A stretch of DNA of 24,520 nucleotides from CAJBIL01 sp044359525 (lineage in GTDB: Bacteria; Pseudomonadota; Gammaproteobacteria; Burkholderiales; Rhodocyclaceae): positions 1 through 24,520 of the forward strand of contig JBIKLY010000055.1 in the NCBI GenBank assembly GCA_044359525.1, read 5' to 3'. Of this stretch, positions 8,910-16,557 are shown piece after piece (within the stretch, counting starts at the first letter, position 1; each line of letters begins with the position of its first letter). The notes beneath the pieces are model-generated. The model made no database searches, was not told where the DNA came from, and saw only the letters and a list, made by a program, of their open reading frames with translations. Position numbers and translations under genes: made by a program.

Positions 8910-9377
8910 ATGATGCATGCCGCCACTTCTTCCGCCACGCTGCCCGCCCAGCCCGACAGCGAAGCCAGCGCCCTCGCCGCCCAGATCCGCGGCGCCGGGG
9001 CGCGCGCTACGCCGGCGCGCATTCGTGTCCTGCAGATTCTGCTTAAGGCACCGGCAGCGCTGACGCATCACGACATCGAACTGGCCCTTGGCGCCGGGGC
9101 GCTTGATCGCGTCACGCTCTATCGTGTTCTCGACTGGCTGGTCGAGGCCGGACTGGCGCACAAGAGTACCGATGCGCGTGGCGTTTTCCGGTTTTCGGTC
9201 GCGGCGGCCGGTGAGCATCAGACACATACGCATTTCCGCTGCGACTGCTGCGGGCGGGTTTTTTGCCTTGATGCACCGCTGCCAACGCCGCCGCGCCTGC
9301 CCGATGGATTTTCGCTATCGCGCATGGATCTCGACTTGCGCGGCAGCTGCGCGGCCTGTGCCGGGGAGGCGCGATGA
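8910..9377 (+). CDS. zur: Fur-family zinc-uptake regulator (Zur-like)
   Basis: A 155-residue Fur-family repressor. Residues 20-95 hold the winged helix, with recognition region DRVTLYRVLDWLVEAG (66-81). HQTHTHFRCDCCG (from 103) provides the hinge histidines, and Cys111/Cys114 with Cys147/Cys150 form the structural Zn(Cys)4 site. The C-terminal half is short, as in Zur rather than Fur. Assignment to Zur rests mainly on context: cobW starts in an ATGA overlap with its stop, and nine further zinc-related genes follow. The predicted start of transcription is only a few nt before the ATG, so the mRNA may be nearly leaderless; no ribosome-binding site is visible, and ATG 8910 and 8913 are both possible starts. 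Confidence 0.85.
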   Translation: MMHAATSSATLPAQPDSEASALAAQIRGAGARATPARIRVLQILLKAPAALTHHDIELALGAGALDRVTLYRVLDWLVEAGLAHKSTDARGVFRFSVAAAGEHQTHTHFRCDCCGRVFCLDAPLPTPPRLPDGFSLSRMDLDLRGSCAACAGEAR

Positions 9378-10348
9378 ACGCCCCGATCCCGGTCACCATC
9401 CTCACCGGCTTTCTCGGCAGCGGCAAAACGACGCTGCTCAACCGCATCCTCTCCGAGCGCCACGGCGAGAAAATCGCGGTGATCGAGAACGAGTTCGGCG
9501 AAGTCGGCATCGACAACGAACTGCTGCTTTCCGGTGACGAGCAGATCGTCGAGATGAACAACGGCTGCATCTGCTGCACGGTGCGCGGCGACCTGATCCG
9601 CATCCTCGGCGAACTGGCCGACAAGCGCGCCGCCGGCACGCTGCATTTTGATCGCGTGATCATCGAGACGACCGGGCTGGCCGATCCGGCGCCCGTCGCG
9701 CAGACCTTCTTCATCGACGAAGTGATCTCGACGCGCTACCTGCTCGACGCCGTGATCACCATCGTCGACGCCAAACACGCCATGCAGCAACTCGACAGCA
9801 ACGATCAGGCGCAGGAGCAGGTGGGTTTTGCCGACCGTTTGCTGCTTTCGAAAACCGACCTCGTCGATGCCGACCACATCGAAACCGTGTCGCAACGCCT
9901 GAACCGGATGAACCCGCGCGCCGCCGTGCAGGCCGTGCATTTCGGGCAGACGCCGCTGGCCGAAATTCTCGACATTCGCGGTTTCAACCTGAACGCGATT
10001 CTCGACATCGAACCGGGCTTTCTGGCCAGCCACCATCATCATCACCACGACGACCGCATCCAGTCCTTCGTCTTCCGCGCCGAGCGCGATTTCGACGGCA
10101 AACGGCTGCAGGATTTTCTCGGCGCCATCGTGCGCATTTATGGCGTCGACATGCTGCGCTACAAAGGTGTGCTGGCCGTTGATGAAATGCCCCAGCGCGT
10201 CATCATCCAGGGCGTGCATGAAATGATGGGCGGCAGCACCGGTGCGTCGTGGGCGAGCAATGACCGGCGTGAAAGCGTCATGGTCTTCATCGGCCGCGAT
10301 TTGCCGCGCGAGATTTTCGAGCAGGGGCTGACGCAATGTCTGCGTTAG
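9374..10348 (+). CDS. CobW/COG0523 GTPase, zinc metallochaperone type (first copy)
   Basis: A 324-residue G3E-family GTPase. Walker A is GFLGSGKTT (12-20), the metal-binding CxCC is GCICC (Cys65, Cys67, Cys68), followed by ETTGLADPAP (98-107) and SKTD (159-162). The hinge before the CobW C-terminal domain carries six consecutive histidines (220-225), probably for zinc storage or transfer. Zur-linked COG0523 proteins deliver scarce zinc to client enzymes in the cytoplasm. The ATG overlaps the zur stop (ATGA), so translation is coupled. Copy 2 of the palindromic repeat separates it from the second CobW gene. Confidence 0.93.
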   Translation: MNAPIPVTILTGFLGSGKTTLLNRILSERHGEKIAVIENEFGEVGIDNELLLSGDEQIVEMNNGCICCTVRGDLIRILGELADKRAAGTLHFDRVIIETTGLADPAPVAQTFFIDEVISTRYLLDAVITIVDAKHAMQQLDSNDQAQEQVGFADRLLLSKTDLVDADHIETVSQRLNRMNPRAAVQAVHFGQTPLAEILDIRGFNLNAILDIEPGFLASHHHHHHDDRIQSFVFRAERDFDGKRLQDFLGAIVRIYGVDMLRYKGVLAVDEMPQRVIIQGVHEMMGGSTGASWASNDRRESVMVFIGRDLPREIFEQGLTQCLR

Positions 10349-10362
10349 CAACAAAGAACAAT

Positions 10363-10457
10363 GCGAACCACCAAGACACCAAGATCACCAAGGTACACCA
10401 AGAAATGCCAGGTTTTTCTTGGTGTACCTTGGTGTACTTTGTGCCTTGGTGGTTCGC
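10363..10457. repeat. CACCAAG-type long palindrome, copy 2
   Basis: The best-preserved copy: 47-nt arms (10363-10409 and 10411-10457) differ at about six positions and are separated by a single base. The arms begin GCGAACCACCAAG and contain CACCAAG units at regular 8-9 nt steps. It starts 14 nt after the first cobW stop and ends 32 nt before the second cobW start, so it lies inside an apparent operon. Confidence 0.92.
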
Positions 10458-10489
10458 CTTTTACGTTTTTCCGCAGCAAGTAAGCACTG

Positions 10490-11539
10490 ATGCCTGATCA
10501 ATCGCGCGCCATTCCTGTCACCGTGCTCACCGGCTTTCTCGGTGCCGGCAAGACGACGCTGCTCAATCATCTGATCCACCAGCCGGCACTCGCCGACGCG
10601 GCGGTGCTGATCAACGAATTCGGCGAAGTCGGCGTCGATCATCATCTGGTCGACAAGGTGGACGACAACATTGTCCTGCTCGACTCCGGCTGCCTGTGCT
10701 GCAGCGTGCGCGGCGATCTGGCGCGCAGCCTGCGCGACCTGTTCATGCGCCGCATGCGCCGCGAGATTCCGGCTTTCTCGCGCGTGCTGATCGAAACCAC
10801 CGGCCTCGCCGATCCGGCGCCGGTGCTGTACACGTTGCTCGAAGACTTCTTCATCGCCGAGCGTTACCGCATCGACGGCGTGGTGACGGCGGTCGACGTA
10901 ACGCATGCCAACGGCCAGCTTTCACGCCACTTTGAAGCGGTCAAGCAGGTGACGATGGCCGACCGTCTGCTGCTCACCAAATGCGATCTGGCGAGTCCGG
11001 AAGAAATCGCCGTGGTGGCGCGCCGCCTCACGCGCAGCAACCCCGGTGCGCCGCAGATCGAAGTGCGTAACGGTGAAATCGATGTAGAGCAGATCATGGG
11101 CTGCGGCTTGTACGACCCGCAAAGCAAGAGCGCCGACGTCGGCCGCTGGCTGGCTGAGGAGAAAGTTCGCGCGGTGTCGGCCGATCACGATCATGGACAC
11201 GACATCAACCGCCACGACGCCATGGTGCAGGCCTTCGTCCTGCGCTTCAAGCAGCCCTTCGTCTGGCCCGAATTCACCGAAGCCATCGACGTGCTGCTCG
11301 CCACCTGCGGCGAGCGCATCCTGCGCGTCAAGGGACTGATCCATATCGCAGGCGAAAGTGCGCCGCGCGTCGTGCAGTGCGTGCAACACATGCGCTACCC
11401 GGAATCCGCCCTGCCGGCGTGGCCCGACGACGACCACGATTCGCGCCTCGTCTTCATCGTGCGCGCGTTAGCCAAAGAACACGTTGAAAAAGCCTTTGCC
11501 ATGTTTTGTGATGCGCAAGCGGTCGAGGCTGGTACATGA
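10490..11539 (+). CDS. CobW/COG0523 GTPase, zinc metallochaperone type (second copy)
   Basis: A 349-residue paralogue of the preceding GTPase. Walker A is GFLGAGKTT (15-23), the metal motif is GCLCC (Cys68, Cys70, Cys71), followed by ETTGLADPAP (102-111) and TKCD (163-166). The hinge has a looser His cluster DHDHGHDINRHD (His233, 235, 237, 242) instead of a six-His run. About 25 extra residues lie mainly in the middle. The two copies differ throughout, so they are not a recent duplication and may serve different clients. The stop overlaps the next gene by ATGA. The ribosome-binding site is weak (AAGTAAG), which may matter because the palindrome lies just upstream. Confidence 0.93.
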   Translation: MPDQSRAIPVTVLTGFLGAGKTTLLNHLIHQPALADAAVLINEFGEVGVDHHLVDKVDDNIVLLDSGCLCCSVRGDLARSLRDLFMRRMRREIPAFSRVLIETTGLADPAPVLYTLLEDFFIAERYRIDGVVTAVDVTHANGQLSRHFEAVKQVTMADRLLLTKCDLASPEEIAVVARRLTRSNPGAPQIEVRNGEIDVEQIMGCGLYDPQSKSADVGRWLAEEKVRAVSADHDHGHDINRHDAMVQAFVLRFKQPFVWPEFTEAIDVLLATCGERILRVKGLIHIAGESAPRVVQCVQHMRYPESALPAWPDDDHDSRLVFIVRALAKEHVEKAFAMFCDAQAVEAGT

Positions 11540-11817
11540 AATTTTTCCGCCATGCGCTCTTGGCTTTCCTGCTGCTGCTTGCGCAGAGCGGGGCGCTGAC
11601 GCATGCGATCGAGCATCTGCGCATCGACGCCGATACGCCGGCCAGCCACAGCTGCTCGCTCTGCCTCGTGGCGCAAGGCCTCGATTCGGCGCTGGCTTCG
11701 GCACCGCCAACCATCGCGCTCTCGATGGCCGATTTCACGCCGCCAACAAGCCTTGCCTTTAGCGCTTTTTCCGCTCCCGCTCTTGTCCCGCGCGCCCGCG
11801 CGCCGCCCGCTGCCTGA
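11536..11817 (+). CDS. small secreted protein with His/Cys motif
   Basis: A 93-residue protein coupled to the second cobW by an ATGA overlap. Residues 1-20 are a signal peptide (FFRHALLAFLLLLAQSGA). The mature part starts with HAIEHLRID and HSCSLCLVAQGLD, giving His23, His27, His38, Cys40 and Cys43, a plausible metal-binding cluster. The rest is Ala/Pro/Ser-rich and probably disordered. It resembles the small DUF2946-like periplasmic proteins often seen in metal clusters, but this is from memory. A periplasmic zinc-binding role is inferred from residues and neighbours. Confidence 0.72.
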   Translation: MKFFRHALLAFLLLLAQSGALTHAIEHLRIDADTPASHSCSLCLVAQGLDSALASAPPTIALSMADFTPPTSLAFSAFSAPALVPRARAPPAA

Positions 11818-11832
11818 TTGAAGCGCCAGCCT

Positions 11833-11863
11833 GCCGCCCTCCGGCGGCGTTCTGCATTTTTTT
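11833..11863 (+). terminator. weak terminator- or attenuator-like hairpin
   Basis: GCCGCC-CTCC-GGCGGC (11833-11848) forms a tight 6-bp GC stem. Eight nt later comes a T7 run (11857-11863). The distance between stem and T-run is larger than in a standard intrinsic terminator, so it may only attenuate transcription between the cobW part and the porin-znuABC part of the island. Confidence 0.35.
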
Positions 11864-11874
11864 CAGGAGTCACC

Positions 11875-13275
11875 ATGCGTACCCCCTTGATCACGGCGCT
11901 CGCCGCAGCGCTATCTTTTGCCTTTCCCGCCCATGCGGCCAACGACGCCGATCTGGCGCAGATCCGCGATCAGCTCAAACAAATGAAAGACGCCTACGAG
12001 CAGCGTATTGCCGCGCTCGAAGGCCGTCTGGCGCAAGCCGAAACAACAGCCGGCAAGGCCGACGCCACCGCGCAGCAGGCACAGGCGACTGTCCAGCAAG
12101 CCAGTCAGCGGCCAACCCCGGCCAGCGGCTTTAATCCCGAAGTTTCACTGATTCTGCAGGGCCAGTACAAGAACATGAAAAACGTGCCGGAGCGCGGCAT
12201 CACCGGCTTCTGGCCGGCCGGCGGGCACGAGCATGACGGCGAAACAGCGGCCAAACGCGGCTTCTCGCTCGACCACAGCGAGCTTGTTTTCGGCGCCAAC
12301 ATCGACCCATGGTGGCGCGGCCAGCTGACCCTCGGCGTGCAGGACGGTGAAGTCGAGGTTGAAGAGGCCTGGTTCCAGTCGCTCGGCATCGGCCATGGTA
12401 TCGGCCTGAAGGGCGGGCGCATCCGCTCCGGCATCGGCTATCTCAACGAACAGCACGCGCATGCCTGGGATTTTGCCGACGCACCGCTGATCTACACGGC
12501 GATGTTCGGCGAGCACGCAAGCTACGCGCAGGACGGTCTGCAGCTCAAGTGGGTGGCGCCGACCGACACCTTTATCGAAATCGGCGCTGAAATCGGGCGT
12601 GGCGCCAATTTCCCCGGTACGGATCGCAACAAGAACGGCGTCGGCAGCGGCGCAGTGTTCGCGCACGTTGGCGGCGATCTTGGCATCAGTCACAGCTGGC
12701 GCGCCGGCCTGTCTTACCTGCACACGAAAGCCAACGAGCGCGAGGCGCATTTCGAGGACGTTGGCGGGCTCGAAGCGCAGGGCGTCTTCGCCGGCAAGTC
12801 ACGCACGCTGGGCGCCGATTTCGTCTGGAAATGGTCGCCGGACGGTAACCCGAAATACCGCAACTTCAAGCTGCAGGGCGAATGGTTCCAGCGCCGCGAA
12901 AAAGGCACGCTCGACTGTCGCGACGAGGATGCCGTCGGCAATGCCTGCGCAGTCAATGTGCTGAGCGATTACAACACCCGCCAGTCCGGCTGGTACGTGC
13001 AGGGTGTCTATCAGTTCACGCCGAACTGGCGCGCCGGCCTGCGTTACGACCGCCTCGACTCCGGTCGCCGCGATTTTGGCGCCAACGCTTCCAACCTCGT
13101 CGTCGACAGCTACCACCCGAGCCGCAGCACCGTGATGGCCGACTACAACTGGAGCGAGTTCTCGCGCATGCGCCTGCAGTTCGCGCAGGACAAGTCGATG
13201 CAGGGCATCACCGACAATCAGGTGACCCTGCAATACATCATGAGTCTCGGCGCACACGGCGCCCACAAGTTCTGA
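11875..13275 (+). CDS. outer-membrane porin of the zinc cluster
   Basis: A 466-residue protein. The ATG at 11875 is chosen because AGGAG lies 5 nt upstream and a signal peptide follows at once (LITALAAALSFAFPAHA, cleaved near residue 21); the frame continues upstream to 11818 without support. Residues ~22-70 form a short coiled coil (trimerisation or periplasmic), then a Gln/Ala linker. From about residue 85 there are alternating amphipathic strands rich in aromatic residues, ending in a C-terminal Phe (GAHKF) that fits BAM-targeted barrels. It resembles phosphate-selective (OprP/OprO-type) porins. It includes a His/Glu/Asp loop (GGHEHDGE). Its place just before znuA suggests zinc passage across the outer membrane, which is an inference. 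Confidence 0.85.
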   Translation: MRTPLITALAAALSFAFPAHAANDADLAQIRDQLKQMKDAYEQRIAALEGRLAQAETTAGKADATAQQAQATVQQASQRPTPASGFNPEVSLILQGQYKNMKNVPERGITGFWPAGGHEHDGETAAKRGFSLDHSELVFGANIDPWWRGQLTLGVQDGEVEVEEAWFQSLGIGHGIGLKGGRIRSGIGYLNEQHAHAWDFADAPLIYTAMFGEHASYAQDGLQLKWVAPTDTFIEIGAEIGRGANFPGTDRNKNGVGSGAVFAHVGGDLGISHSWRAGLSYLHTKANEREAHFEDVGGLEAQGVFAGKSRTLGADFVWKWSPDGNPKYRNFKLQGEWFQRREKGTLDCRDEDAVGNACAVNVLSDYNTRQSGWYVQGVYQFTPNWRAGLRYDRLDSGRRDFGANASNLVVDSYHPSRSTVMADYNWSEFSRMRLQFAQDKSMQGITDNQVTLQYIMSLGAHGAHKF

Positions 13276-13284
13276 GGAATGAAA

Positions 13285-14193
13285 ATGAAACGTCTCTACG
13301 CAATCGCAACTTCGTTGTTGCTCGCAGTCTTCGTACTGCCCGCCCACGCCGCGCTTAACGTCTTTGCCACTGTGCCCGAATGGGGCGCACTGGCGCAGGA
13401 AATCGGCGCGGATAAAGTCAAAATCTACAACGCCACGCACGGCCTGCAAGACCCGCACCGCATCGAAGCAAAGCCCTCGCTGATCGCCCAGGCGCGCTCG
13501 GCGCAACTCGTTTTGGCCACTGGTGCCGAACTCGAAATCGGCTGGCTGCCGGTCGTCATCCGCGAGTCCGGCAACGCGCGCATCCAGGTCGGCCAGCCCG
13601 GCTATTTTGAAGCGGCGCGTTATGTCACGATGCTTGAAATTCCGGCGGTGCTCGACCGTGCGCACGGTGACGTGCATGCCGGTGGCAACCCGCACATCCA
13701 GACCGACCCGCGCAATCTGCTGAAGATCGGCGAAGCACTGACGGCACGCCTGAGCGAGATCGACCCGGTCAATGCCATGGCCTATCACACCAACTTTCAA
13801 ACCTTTGCCGGCAAACTGCGCAGCGCAATCACGCGCTGGGAAAAGGAAGCCACGCCGCTCAAGGGCGTGCCCATTCTTGTCCAGCACAAGGCGTTTCCGT
13901 ATCTGCAACAGTGGCTGGGCTTGAAAGAGGTCGGCAGTCTGGAGCCGAAATCCGGCGTCGAAGCATCAAGCGCCTACCTCGCAGAGGTTGTTGCACGACA
14001 TGCCGCACAGCCGGCAAAATTCGTTATCCGCCCGGCTTACCAGTACGATGCACCGTCGGTCTGGATTGCCGAGCGCACGAAGATTCCGGCGGTAGCCCTG
14101 CCCTTCACCATCGGCGGCACGCCGGAAGCGAAAGACCTTTTTTCGCTCTACGACGACACGATTCGCCGTTTGCTGAAAGGCCTGCAAGGATGA
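13285..14193 (+). CDS. znuA: zinc ABC transporter substrate-binding protein, ZnuA-like
   Basis: A 302-residue cluster A-I metal-binding protein. The start at 13285 is preferred over the ATG at 13279, since GAGGA (13274-13278) is 6 nt from the former and touches the latter. Residues 1-22 are a signal peptide ending PAHA. Likely ligands are His58 (DPHRIEAKP), His137 (GNPHIQTDP), His201 (VQHKAFPYL) and Asp257 (QYDAPS). The loop that in classic ZnuA is long and His-rich is short here (AHGDVHAGG), so it looks closer to the AztC/TroA type. It delivers periplasmic metal to the permease encoded two genes downstream. Its stop overlaps znuC by ATGA. Confidence 0.88.
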   Translation: MKRLYAIATSLLLAVFVLPAHAALNVFATVPEWGALAQEIGADKVKIYNATHGLQDPHRIEAKPSLIAQARSAQLVLATGAELEIGWLPVVIRESGNARIQVGQPGYFEAARYVTMLEIPAVLDRAHGDVHAGGNPHIQTDPRNLLKIGEALTARLSEIDPVNAMAYHTNFQTFAGKLRSAITRWEKEATPLKGVPILVQHKAFPYLQQWLGLKEVGSLEPKSGVEASSAYLAEVVARHAAQPAKFVIRPAYQYDAPSVWIAERTKIPAVALPFTIGGTPEAKDLFSLYDDTIRRLLKGLQG

Positions 14194-14762
14194 GCAATGC
14201 CGCTGCCCTTTTCGAAGTCGACACGCTGACTGCCGGCTATGCCCGTCCGGTCGTCGGCCCGGTGTCGCTGCGTCTGGGTGGCGGCGAAATACTCGGCATC
14301 GTCGGCCCGAACGGCTGCGGCAAATCGACACTGCTTGCTGCCTTGACCGGTTCGGTGCGGATTTTCTCGGGCCGTGTCGACAAACGCCCCGGACTGCGCC
14401 TCTCGCTACAGCAACAACAGCCGCCGCTGATTGACGGCATTCCGTTCAATGGCGCTGAACTGCTGGGTCTGACCGGCGCCAGCGCCGCCGACCTGCCGCC
14501 CTGGCTGGCGCCGCGCCTTGGCGAACGGCTCGACCGCCTGTCGGGCGGGCAGTTGCAATTCCTTTATCTGTGGGCCTGCCTGCAGGCACCGGCCGACGCC
14601 GTGCTGCTCGACGAGCCGACAAACAACCTCGACCCGGAAGGCGTCGCCTTCCTCGCCGGCGCGCTACGCCAACGCGCGGCCGAAGGCGCCGGGCTGCTGC
14701 TGGTCAGCCACGACGACCGTTTTATCGAGGCCGTTTGCGATCGCACGCTGGTGCTCTCGTGA
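14190..14762 (+). CDS. znuC: zinc ABC transporter ATP-binding protein, ZnuC-like (short form)
   Basis: A 190-residue ATPase; ATG 14190 is chosen because it overlaps the znuA stop (ATGA) and gives a normal ABC N-terminus, whereas the frame further upstream runs through znuA. Walker A is GPNGCGKST (39-47), the Q-loop lies near LSLQQQQP (71-78), the signature is LSGGQ (117-121), Walker B is AVLLDEP (137-143) and the H-loop is His174. ZnuC of E. coli is ~250 aa. The shortening is mainly in the helical region between Q-loop and signature and at the C-terminus, which lacks any regulatory extension. All catalytic elements are present. The stop overlaps the znuB GTG. Confidence 0.88.
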   Translation: MSNAAALFEVDTLTAGYARPVVGPVSLRLGGGEILGIVGPNGCGKSTLLAALTGSVRIFSGRVDKRPGLRLSLQQQQPPLIDGIPFNGAELLGLTGASAADLPPWLAPRLGERLDRLSGGQLQFLYLWACLQAPADAVLLDEPTNNLDPEGVAFLAGALRQRAAEGAGLLLVSHDDRFIEAVCDRTLVLS

Positions 14763-15571
14763 ACACCGACCTCCTCTTCGATCCGCTGTTCGCCAAGCCC
14801 TTCGCCACCGGCCTGGTCTTCGCCGTTCTGCTGCCGCTGCTCGGCTGCTACCTGCGCCTGCGCGACGAGTGGCTGGCGGCGCTGGCCTTCGCGCAGACCG
14901 CCGCTGCCGGCTCGCTGCTGGCCATGCTCGCCGGCCTGCCGCTGGCCGTCGGCGGGCTCGCCGCCGCCGCGCTGGCCGCCGCGCTCAAGCACGCTTTCGA
15001 AGGCGCGACGCGCGGTACGCAAGGCGCGGCTTATGCCATGCTGCTGCTGCTCGGCTGGGGAATCTCGGTACTGTTGGTGGCCAACCTGCCGCTCGCCGAG
15101 CGCATGGGGCATGCGCTGTTCGACGGTCAGCTTTACTTCACCGACCACTCGCACCTGATTACCGCCGGCGTCTTCGCGCTGCTTGCCCTGGCCACCCTGC
15201 GCTGGCTGTCGCGCCGCCTGCTGCTGGCGCACTTCTTTCCTGATTTTTTCCGCGCCCGCGGCTTGTCCGAACGCCGCGCCCATTTCACCTTTGACCTGCT
15301 GGTCGCCGGTGCGCTGGCACTGGCGACGATGAGCATCGGCGTGATGGGCGCTTTCGCGATGATCTTCGTGCCGCCGCTGATCGCCTTCGCCTGGGCCGAC
15401 GGCTGGCGTCGCTCACTACTGCTCGCGGTCGCTGGCGGGCTGCTCGTCTACGTCACGGCATTTGCCCTGGCACTCGTTCTCGACCAGCCTTTCGGCCCGC
15501 TGCTCGGCTTGTTGCTGGTCGCTGCCGGGGCGGGCAGTGCATTGCTGCGCAGCTTTCTAAAACGTGATTGA
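14759..15571 (+). CDS. znuB: zinc ABC transporter permease, ZnuB-like (ABC-3 family)
   Basis: A 270-residue inner-membrane permease. The GTG at 14759 overlaps the znuC stop (GTGA), matching the ATGA coupling of the preceding pair, and places the first TM helix (FATGLVFAVLLPLLGCYL) normally. The frame extends upstream, but there it only shadows znuC. About eight hydrophobic helices are visible, with the family-typical LRDEWLAALAFAQTAAAGSL near residues 36-55 and MSIGVMGAFAMIFVPPLIAF around 195-215. It forms the membrane channel of the ZnuABC importer. Very high Leu/Ala content and GC. Confidence 0.9.
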   Translation: MNTDLLFDPLFAKPFATGLVFAVLLPLLGCYLRLRDEWLAALAFAQTAAAGSLLAMLAGLPLAVGGLAAAALAAALKHAFEGATRGTQGAAYAMLLLLGWGISVLLVANLPLAERMGHALFDGQLYFTDHSHLITAGVFALLALATLRWLSRRLLLAHFFPDFFRARGLSERRAHFTFDLLVAGALALATMSIGVMGAFAMIFVPPLIAFAWADGWRRSLLLAVAGGLLVYVTAFALALVLDQPFGPLLGLLLVAAGAGSALLRSFLKRD

Positions 15572-15607
15572 TACCGGCCACCACGCGCCCCGGGGAAAGC
15601 GATTCAC

Positions 15608-16345
15608 ATGACTCTTTTTTACATCATCCTGGCTACCCTGGCCGGTGGCGTACTGAGTGTGCTCGCGGCAGCATTGCTTGCGTTGCCACTGATCAACCGG
15701 CTGGCGCCACGTATGGTCGCCTTTTCGATCGGCGTACTTCTGGCCGCCAGCTTTCTCGATCTTCTACCGGAAGCCAGCGAACGACTCGCACCGGCAACCC
15801 TGGGTGCGACCGTTCTGGTCGGGCTGCTATGCTTTTTTCTGCTCGAAAAACTGGCGCTCTGGCGTCATGACCACAGCCACCAAGGGAATGACTCCGGCCC
15901 GTCGCCCACCGGCATGATGATCGTGATCGGCGATGGCGTGCATAACTTCGTCGACGGCATCCTGATTGCTGCCGCTTTTTTGCAGGATCCGGCACTCGGC
16001 GTAGCGACTGCCACGGCCGTCATCGCCCACGAAATTCCGCAGGAGGTTGGCGACTTCATTGTGCTGCTCAACGCCGGTTACAGCCGCACTCGCGCACTGT
16101 GGCTCAACGTCCTGTCCAGTCTGACCAGCGTGCTGGGCGGGATCATCGGTTACTTCACCCTGCAGGGTTCAAGCGAGATTGTTCCTTATGCGCTGGTGAT
16201 TGCCGCCGCCAGTTTCATCTACATCGCGGTTGCCGATCTGCTGCCTACCTTGCAGGCACAGCGACGCCTGCTCGATACCGGCCTGCAGGTCATCCTGATG
16301 ATCGCAGGCGTCAGTGCCGTCGTTTTCAACCACGCACATCATTAG
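15608..16345 (+). CDS. ZIP-family zinc permease
   Basis: A 245-residue ZIP (ZupT/GufA-like) transporter, importing divalent metal without ATP. Eight hydrophobic segments are visible. The metal path residues are in GDGVHNFVDG (His112, Asn113, Asp116, TM4) and AHEIPQEVGDF (His141, Glu142, Glu146, TM5). A short cytoplasmic His loop HDHSH (87-91) lies between TM3 and TM4, and the protein ends HAHH. The ATG follows GGGGAA 36 nt after znuB. In this island it gives a low-cost uptake route beside ZnuABC. Copy 3 of the palindrome begins 35 nt after the stop. Confidence 0.94.
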   Translation: MTLFYIILATLAGGVLSVLAAALLALPLINRLAPRMVAFSIGVLLAASFLDLLPEASERLAPATLGATVLVGLLCFFLLEKLALWRHDHSHQGNDSGPSPTGMMIVIGDGVHNFVDGILIAAAFLQDPALGVATATAVIAHEIPQEVGDFIVLLNAGYSRTRALWLNVLSSLTSVLGGIIGYFTLQGSSEIVPYALVIAAASFIYIAVADLLPTLQAQRRLLDTGLQVILMIAGVSAVVFNHAHH

Positions 16346-16380
16346 CAGCATGTCATGTTAAGAGGCAACGAAAAGATATC

Positions 16381-16467
16381 ACCACCAAGTCACCAAGAAC
16401 ACAAAGTTTCACCAAGAAAACATTGCCTAAACTTGGTGTGTCTTGGTGAACTTGGTGCCTTGGTGGT
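16381..16467. repeat. CACCAAG-type long palindrome, copy 3
   Basis: The 36-nt arms (16381-16416 and 16432-16467) start ACCACCAAG and hold four CACCAAG/CACAAAG units, with a ~15-nt loop. To the right it continues into a 19-nt tail (16477-16495, CTCGTCCTTCTACGTGACT) that differs at one base from the tail of copy 4. The mobile or conserved unit is therefore longer than the hairpin. It lies between the ZIP and zrgA genes. Confidence 0.9.
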
Positions 16468-16557
16468 TCGCATTTGCTCGTCCTTCTACGTGACTCTAGT
16501 GGTAATGGATGCCGCCTGGCACAGCGACTGATCACCCACACAAACGGAGGCTTATCC

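Noticed and set aside
10036..10053. Six-His run in the first CobW GTPase as a vector tag or artefact
   Set aside because: It lies in the natural hinge before the CobW C-terminal domain, where His-rich stretches are common in zinc-related COG0523 proteins.
9218..10354. 378-residue minus-strand open frame opposite the first CobW gene
   Set aside because: The plus strand encodes intact GTPase motifs; the antisense product is a codon-bias shadow with no recognisable family.
11818..11874. Upstream extension of the porin frame
   Set aside because: The ATG at 11875 has a good ribosome-binding site and begins a signal peptide; the extension contains the hairpin and T-run.
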